Origin: Deltaproteobacteria bacterium
Lineage (GTDB): Bacteria > Desulfobacterota > Dissulfuribacteria > Dissulfuribacterales > QOAL01
Direction of reading: 5' to 3'
DNA: 33,505 bases
Assembly (NCBI GenBank): GCA_026986785.1
Contig: JALSNW010000032.1
Location: 1-33,505, forward strand
Notes under the pieces: model-generated
What the model saw: only the letters and a program-made list of their open reading frames with translations
The model's database searches: none
What the model was told of the DNA's origin: nothing
Program-made: the position numbers and the translations under genes
Shown: positions 18,411-25,440 of the stretch, piece after piece
How the letters are laid out: each line of letters starts with the position of its first letter
How positions within the stretch are numbered: position 1 is the first letter of the stretch

Positions 18411-21179
18411 ATGGAAAAGCATAATAGCTGTCTAAATTGCCTGGCAATTATTCAATATGTCAAAGAACAGGCACCTGATAAAATACAGGCGCTCTTTCAA
18501 GGCCTTGATGAAGAACTGCATGGAATTCCAGACAAAGAGGCTTTTCTCTCAGATCCTAACAACTGGGTGTCCTCAACTGTAATAATAAAACTTTATGACA
18601 ATGCTAAAAAAATATTAAAGGATGAAAATATTGCCTATCAGATCGGATACAATTCCATAATGCAGAAGCGTTTTGGGTATGTTCAGAAGATTTTTATTTA
18701 TGCCTTTGGCAATCCTAAGAATATCCTCAGCTATGCCCAGCGCGTCAATGACAACTTCAATAGGACCAAGACTATTACCTTGGTGAGCCTCAGTCAGCGG
18801 GATGCCGTCCTGCAACTTCACTGGAACAGTGAATTGGCCTTGAGCAGAGACTTTTGCTTGTATAACAAGGGGATATATTCTGCCATACCTACAGTGTGGG
18901 GAGGAGATGCCTGTACTGTCGAAGAATCCCAGTGTTTCTTCAAAGGCCAGCCCTATTGTGAATACCATATTTCATGGAGGCCCCAGTCCAGGTTCAAAAG
19001 CAAGTTTTTTCATGTTGTAGCACCCTGGAAGATAGCCAGGGAATCCATCCGAGAAGTGGAAAAGGACAAACAGCTTCTCCAGGAAAAATATGAAAAGATT
19101 TATGCCCTGAACAAGGAACTCGAAAACAGGATCAATCAACTTTCCGCATTGTACGAAACCAGTACGGCCATTCTATCCACCCTGGATCTGTCCGAATTGC
19201 TTGATCAGGTCCTAAAACGAATGATGCATATCGCAAAGTTAGAAAGGGCCGGGGTATTCCTCGTAGACAGAGAAGGCAGGAAGCTGAGTCTCATCCATGC
19301 GGCTGGAATAGATGGGGAGACCTTGGAAAAACTCAGGGAATATCATATCCCCATTGACAAGAAGAACAATATCATAGCCCGGGCTGCCCAGGCCCAAAGA
19401 CCTATATTGGTGGACGATGTGGGGGCCCTTGCCCTCAACAAGAAAAATCCGTTGCTAAGGGCGTTTCAGCCTAAGGCCTTTGTGATTGTACCCATGTCTG
19501 TAAGGGGCCAGGTAGTGGGGATAATGGTGGGGGACAACGCATCTGACAAAGATTTCATCAAGGATATCGACAGGGACTTTCTCTCGAGTTTTGCCAATCA
19601 CATAGCTATGGCCATAGAGAATGCAAATCTCTACAGACAGATAGAGACATCGGAGAAGAAGCATAGGCAGATCGTAGAAAACATCAATGAAGGTATCATG
19701 ATCATCGATGAAGAGGGCTCTGTCATATTTGCCAACAGGAAGATGAATACACTTATTGGTAAAAAGGATCTAAAGGGCTGTAGGATTTATGATTTTGTGC
19801 CAGATCGTGATGAGAAAAGAAAGTTACTCTCCCTCCTGATGGCCAACTATTCCGGTCTTCAGGCAAAGGAGGAGATCCTTTTTCAATCTGTGGAGGGCAA
19901 GTCCATCCCTGCGCTTATGAGCAGTGTACCTGTCCAGGATACAAAGGATGGCAGCATGTTGGGTTGCCTTGCCCTGGTGACAGACCTCACCAGCCAGAAG
20001 GAGTTGGAGCGCAAGCTGTTGCAGGCCCAGAAAATGGAGTCCATTGGTACCATGGCCGGAGGAATCGCTCACGATTTCAACAACATCCTCACAGGTATCC
20101 TGGGTTTTACCTCCATCTTGAAAGAGAAGGTCACAGATAGGCCAGACCTGGCCCGCTTCGTGGAGATCATAGAAAATTCAAGCCTACGTGCAGCAGCCCT
20201 CGTAAAGAAGATGTTGGTCTTCAGCAGGGAGACCAAGCCCCAGGATGATGCCACATGCAGGATAAATGAGGTGATCGAAGAATCTTTGACGCTGTTGAAG
20301 AGTTCTTTCCCCAAAAACATCAAATTGGAATTCTACCTCACCAAGGATCTTCCCCAGATCCTCTGTGATCCTTCCCAGCTCCAGCAGATCGTCCTGAATC
20401 TATGTATCAATGCCAGGGATGCCATGCCCCATGGTGGAACTCTCAAGATCTCCACCAGCCTTTGTTCTATTGAGGATCTTCCTGCCTCTTTCAGGGGGAG
20501 GACCGACCACAGCGCATTTGTCAAGCTCGATGTCGCAGATACTGGCACAGGTATTCCCCAGGATATCATAGACAGGATTTTCGATCCATTTTTTACCACC
20601 AAGGAAGTGGGAAAAGGCTCAGGTCTTGGATTAGCCATGGTGTACGGTATCCTCGAAAGTCTGGGAGGGATGATAGATGTTGAGACAAGTCCAGGTATGG
20701 GGACATCGTTTCACCTCTATTTCAGGGTGGCACTTCCAAGAGAATATGCCTCCAAGGAGACGGAATCCGAGGTTCAGCTCTCGGGCAGCGAGGCCATCTT
20801 GGTCGTAGACGATGAGGAACTGGTGAGGGATCTGGCCTGTGAGATCCTTCGACCCTATGGTTACAGGACTATAATGGCCAAGAACGGAAGGGAGGCTGTC
20901 TCCATCTATCGTTCTCTCTTCCCGGAGATAAGCCTGGTCTTGATGGATGTCGTTATGCCAGAAATGGACGGGATAAAGGCATCAAGAGAGATCCTGAAGA
21001 CAGATCCAACTGCCAAGATATTGTTTTGCAGTGGCTACAGTTCAAGGGCAGATCTATCGGAATTTCATCAGAGCCAACTTCCTCTTCTTATAAAAAAACC
21101 ATTCAACCCCGACAGACTCTTGAAGGCTGTACGCCACTGTCTTGATGCACGTGTACCAGATCACAGTGCCTCCTTGTAG
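18411..21179 (+). CDS. soluble hybrid sensor kinase: V4R-like, GAF, PAS, HisKA, HATPase, receiver
   Basis: This 922-residue protein has no transmembrane helix. The N-terminal 200 residues resemble the V4R/XylR-N small-molecule binding fold, ending in the typical cysteine-rich segment EESQCFFKGQPYCEYHISW; a further CxxC is near residue 7 (CLNCL). A coiled coil (about 205-240) leads into a GAF domain (LYETSTAILSTLDLSELLD to about 405) and a PAS domain (IVENINEGIMIIDEEGSV). HisKA has GGIAHDFNN with His near 553. HATPase_c has DTGTGIPQDI and GSGLGLAMVYG. The C-terminal receiver carries the acceptor Asp in LVLMDVVMPEMDG. The ATG at 18411 is the first possible start after an in-frame TAA, with a weak ribosome site. 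It stands alone, so its ligand and target are unknown; the V4R-like domain suggests a hydrophobic or aromatic ligand, or metal binding. Confidence 0.92.
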   Translation: MEKHNSCLNCLAIIQYVKEQAPDKIQALFQGLDEELHGIPDKEAFLSDPNNWVSSTVIIKLYDNAKKILKDENIAYQIGYNSIMQKRFGYVQKIFIYAFGNPKNILSYAQRVNDNFNRTKTITLVSLSQRDAVLQLHWNSELALSRDFCLYNKGIYSAIPTVWGGDACTVEESQCFFKGQPYCEYHISWRPQSRFKSKFFHVVAPWKIARESIREVEKDKQLLQEKYEKIYALNKELENRINQLSALYETSTAILSTLDLSELLDQVLKRMMHIAKLERAGVFLVDREGRKLSLIHAAGIDGETLEKLREYHIPIDKKNNIIARAAQAQRPILVDDVGALALNKKNPLLRAFQPKAFVIVPMSVRGQVVGIMVGDNASDKDFIKDIDRDFLSSFANHIAMAIENANLYRQIETSEKKHRQIVENINEGIMIIDEEGSVIFANRKMNTLIGKKDLKGCRIYDFVPDRDEKRKLLSLLMANYSGLQAKEEILFQSVEGKSIPALMSSVPVQDTKDGSMLGCLALVTDLTSQKELERKLLQAQKMESIGTMAGGIAHDFNNILTGILGFTSILKEKVTDRPDLARFVEIIENSSLRAAALVKKMLVFSRETKPQDDATCRINEVIEESLTLLKSSFPKNIKLEFYLTKDLPQILCDPSQLQQIVLNLCINARDAMPHGGTLKISTSLCSIEDLPASFRGRTDHSAFVKLDVADTGTGIPQDIIDRIFDPFFTTKEVGKGSGLGLAMVYGILESLGGMIDVETSPGMGTSFHLYFRVALPREYASKETESEVQLSGSEAILVVDDEELVRDLACEILRPYGYRTIMAKNGREAVSIYRSLFPEISLVLMDVVMPEMDGIKASREILKTDPTAKILFCSGYSSRADLSEFHQSQLPLLIKKPFNPDRLLKAVRHCLDARVPDHSASL

Positions 21180-21214
21180 GGTAGACGCTGTCTTTAGACC
21201 ACCTGTTTTGGCAC

Positions 21215-21766
21215 TTAGTTCAAGACCTTGTAGCCTCTGTTCCTCATGCATCTGATATAGGCCTGTTTGTATCTTTGATCAGTTGATAGGCCCTTGTATG
21301 CCCCTCCGCCAATGCCTCCCGCAGCAGCACCTATGGCAGCTCCCTTTCCAGCATGGCCTAACACAGCACCTATGGCAGCTCCTGCTGCAGCGCCAATTGC
21401 ACCACCTATCAATCCACCCTTGATGGTTTCTTCTGGCATATAACCAGCTGCCTGCTGGGCGAGCATCTTACACTCTGCAAGGTCTTGGGCGTATGTCCTT
21501 CTGGATTGATAGGTGTTTACAGCCTGAATGATCCTCGGTTTCGTCCTGTGATAAACTTTTTTTACCCTTACTGTCCTGATTGGTCTCTTGGTATGTGTCA
21601 CTTCTTTATGATAGGTGGGAATAGGTCTTGTTGTTGTCACATCTGTCTTTATGGATTCATTAGAAGATGTATCAATAGTGGGTGTCCAGCCCGACTGGGC
21701 AGCGCATCCCAGGAGAACCAACAGTATGAGTAAAAGGATCAGTATTGAAAAGTCCTTGTTCATCAT
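21215..21766 (-). CDS. glycine-zipper outer-membrane-type lipoprotein
   Basis: This 183-residue protein has a lipoprotein signal with lipobox LVLLGC (Cys near 21), a Thr/Arg/Lys-rich linker, then a glycine-zipper block (GGLIGGAIGAAAGAAIGAV repeated with AIGAAAGGIGGG), and a C-terminal YIRCMRNRGYKV segment. That C-terminal motif (ACM-ARGY-like) is common in small glycine-zipper lipoproteins of the outer membrane. ATGs occur at 21766 and 21763; the GGAGG spacing favours the second. It lies downstream of the DUF2202 operon but after a terminator, so it probably has its own promoter. The role is likely envelope integrity; no specific function is known. Confidence 0.85.
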   Translation of the reverse strand: MMNKDFSILILLLILLVLLGCAAQSGWTPTIDTSSNESIKTDVTTTRPIPTYHKEVTHTKRPIRTVRVKKVYHRTKPRIIQAVNTYQSRRTYAQDLAECKMLAQQAAGYMPEETIKGGLIGGAIGAAAGAAIGAVLGHAGKGAAIGAAAGGIGGGAYKGLSTDQRYKQAYIRCMRNRGYKVLN

Positions 21767-21839
21767 ATCCTCCCTCTAACAGTAGTTGATTTCTTCCTTC
21801 CTGATGGTCTCTATTGCCTGCTATCCTGGCACAGGAGTT

Positions 21840-21868
21840 AAAAATACAGGAGGGCCTATAAGCCCCCC
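21840..21868 (-). terminator. rho-independent terminator after the DUF2202 gene
   Basis: On the minus strand GGGGGGC pairs with GCCCTCC (one G-T wobble) around a short loop and is followed by TGTATTTTT. It begins 14 bases after the DUF2202 stop codon and closes the leftward metal-stress-like operon. Confidence 0.75.
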
Positions 21869-21881
21869 TGGCATTTGCTTC

Positions 21882-22679
21882 CTATTGTCGATTGTCGCAG
21901 ATACCATCTCCATTCATATCGATGAAGTTGGCCCTGTTCCCCCTGCCCATGGCTCCATGGCCTCCACCTGACCTGCCGGGGCCAGCTACCGTGTTGCCGT
22001 CTTTGTCAACACGGCCCCTTTCCCAAGGACTGTTGATTATTGTATCAACCTGATCCTGTGTGAGAAACTGGGCAGTATAGGTGTCTCCCATGGCGGCAAG
22101 CCTGGCGGTGAAAGCCCTCAAGTGGTTCCTGGAGCCCTTTACGAGGTTCTGATAGACGGTTTGGATATCCTGGTTGTCTGTTGCTGCAAGGAGTTCCTCA
22201 AGGTCTTTTATGTCCAGGTCTTCTATGGTGGCCCCTACCATGAGTGCCTCTTCCAGGCTTGCTGTGCCTTTTTGTGTCAGGCTATTGTAGAGATCCTGCA
22301 TCTCAGCAGAATTGAACTGGCCTGGTCCCATGTTTGCAACAGGGTCCTGGAGATTATATTTGCTGATGAGGGCGGCAACTGCATCCATATGTCTCTGCTC
22401 TGATTGGGATATGTTAGAAAATACTGCATCCTGCCAGAGGTCATTTAGATACATATAGACATCCCTTGCCAGCTTTTCTTCTTCCCTCATCTTCAGCAGT
22501 CCATCCTGTTCTTGCTGGCTCAACTCTTCGTAGGGAAGTTGTGAGACGATCGCACCTGGCAAACAGGCGGATGAACCCCTATGGTTGCCAAAGCCTGGTC
22601 CTGCTGCCAAGGCCGTGTTCACACCAAACATGATGCAAATTGTTGTCACGATTATCTGACTCCTTTTGAATGTCTTCAT
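21882..22679 (-). CDS. secreted DUF2202 ferritin-like domain protein with EF-hand-like tail
   Basis: This 265-residue protein has a cleavable signal peptide (about 1-26, ending NTALAAG). The DUF2202 domain follows: LSQQEQDGLLKMREEEKLARDVY, then ISQSEQRHMDAVAALISKY and a second helical pair with ESLEEAL-like and NHLRAF segments. The E..H spacing (EEEKLAR, SEQRHMD, RNHLRAF) fits a four-helix ferritin-like fold with possible di-metal ligands. The C-terminus is Gly-rich and ends DMNGDGICDN, an EF-hand/dockerin-type calcium loop. GGAGG precedes the ATG. It lies 54 bp after the small His-tail gene and is probably co-transcribed from the leftward sigma-54 promoter. The proposed role is periplasmic metal binding or oxidation. 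Confidence 0.88.
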   Translation of the reverse strand: MKTFKRSQIIVTTICIMFGVNTALAAGPGFGNHRGSSACLPGAIVSQLPYEELSQQEQDGLLKMREEEKLARDVYMYLNDLWQDAVFSNISQSEQRHMDAVAALISKYNLQDPVANMGPGQFNSAEMQDLYNSLTQKGTASLEEALMVGATIEDLDIKDLEELLAATDNQDIQTVYQNLVKGSRNHLRAFTARLAAMGDTYTAQFLTQDQVDTIINSPWERGRVDKDGNTVAGPGRSGGGHGAMGRGNRANFIDMNGDGICDNRQ

Positions 22680-22733
22680 TTGTTGTCCTCCTGTCTCTTT
22701 AATGATCCTATGTTATAAGTCTTAATCGGTTTC

Positions 22734-23042
22734 TTACCTTCGTCCATGGCCATGACCTCTGCCGTGGCCAGTGCCATCGCAGGTTCCATTGCCATTGGTG
22801 TTTCCTTGGCCGTATCTATTGCCCCTTGCATATTGGGCCCTTTCTTGCGGTGTGGCGCTACGCATCTTTTCTCGCCAGGCATCTCTGAAGGCATTTCTTT
22901 CCTCCACGGATTTGTTCATCAATGTCCCTCGCATCTGGGCAAGCTCTTGAAGGGAGTAGTTGCTGTAATCCGCAGCCAGTACAGCCACGGACATAGACAA
23001 TACTGCTGCTATGATTATGGATTTAAGGGTTAACAATTTCAT
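22734..23042 (-). CDS. small secreted protein with Gly/His-rich tail (DUF1104-like, ZraP/CpxP analogue)
   Basis: This 102-residue protein has a signal peptide (cleavage near VLAAD, about residue 24). The helical core YSNYSLQELAQMRGTLMNKS and VEERNAFRDAWREKMRSATP resembles DUF1104-type periplasmic proteins. The tail is Asn/Gly-rich and ends in GTGHGRGHGHGRR, a likely metal-binding segment. GGAGG precedes the ATG. The gene is divergent from the sensor operon and has a -24/-12-like promoter about 55 bases upstream. By position and build it parallels ZraP, the Zn-binding periplasmic chaperone controlled by ZraSR, but no sequence homology to ZraP is claimed. Confidence 0.8.
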   Translation of the reverse strand: MKLLTLKSIIIAAVLSMSVAVLAADYSNYSLQELAQMRGTLMNKSVEERNAFRDAWREKMRSATPQERAQYARGNRYGQGNTNGNGTCDGTGHGRGHGHGRR

Positions 23043-23095
23043 TTTTGATCCTCCTTTTTATAAGGTTTTTTTCATGTTATTTGATTCTTGTCTAC

Positions 23096-23110
23096 TCAAG
23101 GAATGTGCCA
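23096..23110 (-). promoter_or_regulatory. candidate sigma-54 promoter (leftward)
   Basis: The minus strand reads TGGCACATTCCTTGA. The -24 block TGGCAC is perfect and the spacing to the -12 block is right (GG, ten bases, then GA), but consensus TTGC is here TTGA. The predicted start leaves a leader of about 40 bases before the ATG at 23042. Confidence 0.5.
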
Positions 23111-23176
23111 GATTTTGTTTTTGTATTTTTATTAATTAAAACAATAAGTTGTATGCTTAATGCAGGGGATGGCAAA

Positions 23177-23222
23177 TGTCGGGATTCGACAAGGGGATGC
23201 TTTCTCTCGACAATTTTGTCGA
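23177..23222. promoter_or_regulatory. candidate enhancer: two inverted repeats of CGACA/TGTCG
   Basis: TGTCG-GGATT-CGACA (23177-23191) and the nearly perfect palindrome TCGACAATTTTGTCGA (23207-23222) lie 67-97 bases or more from either -24/-12 element. The two CGACA half-sites are 21 bases apart, about two helical turns. They are candidate binding sites for the Fis-type helix-turn-helix of the regulator encoded at 25441. Confidence 0.55.
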
Positions 23223-23296
23223 TCCTGTGGGTGTAAAATGAGGAGTGTCATGTCTGTTCGATTTAGATCTTTAATGATTTTAAATGGTTTTGATTG

Positions 23297-23311
23297 TGGT
23301 ACCTTTTTTGC
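23297..23311 (+). promoter_or_regulatory. candidate sigma-54 promoter (rightward)
   Basis: TGGTACCTTTTTTGC has GG and GC exactly ten bases apart, with TTGC at -12 and TGG at -24. Only one base of the TGGCAC block differs. It would drive the secreted protein, sensor kinase and regulator with a leader of about 68 bases, allowing autoregulation. Confidence 0.7.
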
Positions 23312-23390
23312 GGTAAAAGGTTTATCCAACAATATTTAGAATGTACTCAATTACTGCTATAGTGAAGATGAGGATGTCTCATAGATCCAA

Positions 23391-23807
23391 ATGATTAGAT
23401 TGACCTGGGGGAAAAATATTGTTTTGTGGCTGTCGTTGATGGTGGTAGCCATGAGTTTCCTATCTCTAAGTTCTCTGGCGATGGCCTCCGAATTGTTGGA
23501 TGGCTGGGTGATAAGTATAGATAAGCCGGGGAAGCGTATAACCGTCCGGGATAGTGAAACTGGACAGGACAGGGTTGTATCCATCGATTCTGCCAAGGAT
23601 GTAGCCGCCATAGGCCCTGGTTCCCATATTAGAATCTGGATGTCCAGTCAGGCAGATGGGGGGATGCGGGCCAACAGGATCAGTGCTCGGCATCCTCATG
23701 ATATGACCGGGATCAAGAAGAGGCTCAGAAAGGCCATAGGTTTGAGGGGAAAGGGTTTTCATGGTCATAGGGGCAGAGGAGGCCGTGGGCATGGTCATGG
23801 CAGATGA
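23391..23807 (+). CDS. secreted beta-rich protein with Gly/His-rich C-terminal tail
   Basis: This 138-residue protein has an N-terminal signal peptide ending near LAMASE. A short beta-rich domain follows (LLDGWVISIDKPGKRITVRD, then VVSIDSAKDV, GSHIRIWMSS) like DUF5666/OB-type repeats of periplasmic proteins. A basic helix leads into a tail with GFHGHRGRGGRGHGHGR. The His/Gly tail is strikingly like that of the divergent small protein at 22734 although the domains differ. No strong ribosome site precedes the ATG at 23391. It sits 9 bp before the sensor kinase, in one operon, so it may be a periplasmic accessory to metal sensing. Precise function unknown. Confidence 0.75.
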   Translation: MIRLTWGKNIVLWLSLMVVAMSFLSLSSLAMASELLDGWVISIDKPGKRITVRDSETGQDRVVSIDSAKDVAAIGPGSHIRIWMSSQADGGMRANRISARHPHDMTGIKKRLRKAIGLRGKGFHGHRGRGGRGHGHGR

Positions 23808-23816
23808 CCGCCTTTG

Positions 23817-25427
23817 ATGATGACAGAGAGACAGAAAGATAGGATGGAGGCAGGTACCCCTTCCCCCAGCCTGTGGAAGGCCAATCTCGCCGCCTTTCTG
23901 GTGATATTGGGCGTGGCCGTCTCTGTGGCCATCTGGCAGACCAGGTATCTCGACAGGGTATTTCTAGACGAGGCCAGGGATCATGCCACATTGGCTGCTG
24001 AAATCATAAAACTCAATGCCCAAAATGCCATAGAAGCCGGTAAGATCACCAGACAGATCATATCCTCCTTTCTGAGGAGCCAAATCAAATTCATACGGTA
24101 TCTGAACGAGATAGAACCCTTTATGCCCCAAGAGCTTGCCGCCTTTTCAAGGGAAGCTGGCCTTAAGGGGATAAGCATCATAGAAAAAGGTAGCTCCAAG
24201 GTCATAGAGAGTAAGACGAACTGGTTGGGCAGAGACGTAGTTTCCCTATGTAGAGGTAGTTCAAGGCTCAGGCTATTTGACCAGGACAAGATCTTTGTCT
24301 TGAATAGTCCCTTTGATGGGAAGACAGATACCTGTGTCATCACTGGTATAGATGCCACAAATGTCCTTGAGATTCAGCAGAGAATAAGTCTCGAAAGTAC
24401 TTTGAAGGAAATCTCCCATCTGGCAGGGGTGAAATTTGTGAGGGTAATGGATAGAGAAAGTGCATGTCGAGAGAGAAATGGATGGGGGTGTCCCAAGACC
24501 TGTGATCGAAAGGGTGATGTGGAATATATCGATACCCCTTCAGGCCCTGTGGTCAGGGTACAGTTTGATTTTGACGAGGATGTCCTCGTCCTGGGCATGG
24601 ATGCATCTTCATTAAGGCAAAGACAACGGAATATCTGGATGCTTTTGTTCATTTTCTCTGCCGTATTGGTGGTGACTGGTGGCATAGTCACCTGGTTGCT
24701 TTACAGACACCAGGCAGCCTATGTGGAGAAGATGAGGGAATATGAGGAGCGTCTCTTCCAAAAACGCCATGAGGCAAGCCTTGGACGTTCTGCCGCTACC
24801 TTGGCTCATGAGATAAGAAATCCCCTCAACAGTGTATCAATGGGCATACAAAAGATCCTCATGGACAGGCAAGGCCTGTCCCAGCAGCACTCTTCGCTGT
24901 TGAGGTTGCTCCAAGAAGAACTGGTGAGGACGGAGCGGATAATTTCAGGCTTGTTGTCATATGCCAGAAAGCTAAAGCCAGACAAGATATCCTTGCTTTT
25001 GTCGAAAGAGCTGCGAAAGGCCCTTTTGAGCATGGAGTCTATGCAGGGTTCCAAGGAGATAGACATAGATTTGAGGATAAAAGAGGAAATGGAGGTGGAT
25101 GCAGATCCTCATCTGGTACATCAGCTGTTTCAAAACCTTCTTTCCAATGCTGTGGATGCCCAACCCCAAGGAGGGAATATCACTATGGAATTCTTTGTGA
25201 AAGATGGCTTTCAGGTGGTAAGGGTATCCAACAGGGGCAAGCTCCCACCAGCAGAAAAGATAGGCCAGATATTTGAGCCCTACTTTACCCTGAATACCAG
25301 GGGGACTGGTCTGGGGCTGGCGATCTGTAAGCGAATCGTTACCGCCCACAAAGGATTTATACATGCCTATCTTCAGGATGGGCTGTTCATCATCGAAGTG
25401 GCTTTTCCTTTAAGGCATGGGGCATGA
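23817..25427 (+). CDS. membrane sensor histidine kinase, ZraS/NtrB-like
   Basis: This kinase has about 536 residues. TM1 (about 20-42, LAAFLVILGVAVSVAIW) and TM2 (about 268-292, IWMLLFIFSAVLVVTGGIV) enclose a periplasmic domain of some 220 residues that contains the cysteine-rich stretch CRERNGWGCPKTCDRKGD (about nt 24466-24519), a possible metal or redox site. The phosphoacceptor His is in AATLAHEIRNPLNSVS, the N box in LFQNLLSNAVDAQPQGG and the G box in GTGLGLAICKR. There is no receiver. TTG at 23814 is in frame, but the adjacent ATG at 23817 or 23820 is a better start. The 3' end overlaps the longest frame of the regulator gene. Pairing with the downstream sigma-54 regulator is almost certain by position. 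Confidence 0.92.
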   Translation: MMTERQKDRMEAGTPSPSLWKANLAAFLVILGVAVSVAIWQTRYLDRVFLDEARDHATLAAEIIKLNAQNAIEAGKITRQIISSFLRSQIKFIRYLNEIEPFMPQELAAFSREAGLKGISIIEKGSSKVIESKTNWLGRDVVSLCRGSSRLRLFDQDKIFVLNSPFDGKTDTCVITGIDATNVLEIQQRISLESTLKEISHLAGVKFVRVMDRESACRERNGWGCPKTCDRKGDVEYIDTPSGPVVRVQFDFDEDVLVLGMDASSLRQRQRNIWMLLFIFSAVLVVTGGIVTWLLYRHQAAYVEKMREYEERLFQKRHEASLGRSAATLAHEIRNPLNSVSMGIQKILMDRQGLSQQHSSLLRLLQEELVRTERIISGLLSYARKLKPDKISLLLSKELRKALLSMESMQGSKEIDIDLRIKEEMEVDADPHLVHQLFQNLLSNAVDAQPQGGNITMEFFVKDGFQVVRVSNRGKLPPAEKIGQIFEPYFTLNTRGTGLGLAICKRIVTAHKGFIHAYLQDGLFIIEVAFPLRHGA

Positions 25428-25440
25428 TCGGGGTGTTGTT

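Larger units (their letters stand above)
23043..23390. promoter_or_regulatory. 348-bp divergent control region between the secreted-protein genes and the sensor operon
   Basis: This region holds no gene. It carries a leftward -24/-12-like element (23096-23110), two inverted repeats built of CGACA half-sites (23177-23222), and a rightward -24/-12 element (23297-23311). The arrangement is that expected for a sigma-54 regulator acting on two divergent promoters from a shared enhancer. Confidence 0.6.

Noticed and set aside
18169-18447. 92-codon minus-strand frame in the AT-rich divergent region
   Set aside because: It overlaps the start of the kinase, has AT-driven Lys/Ile/Phe composition, and the start has no support.
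22676-22894. Met/Ala/Lys-rich frame overlapping the small His-tail gene
   Set aside because: Shadow of the gene at 22734 in another frame; no ribosome site.
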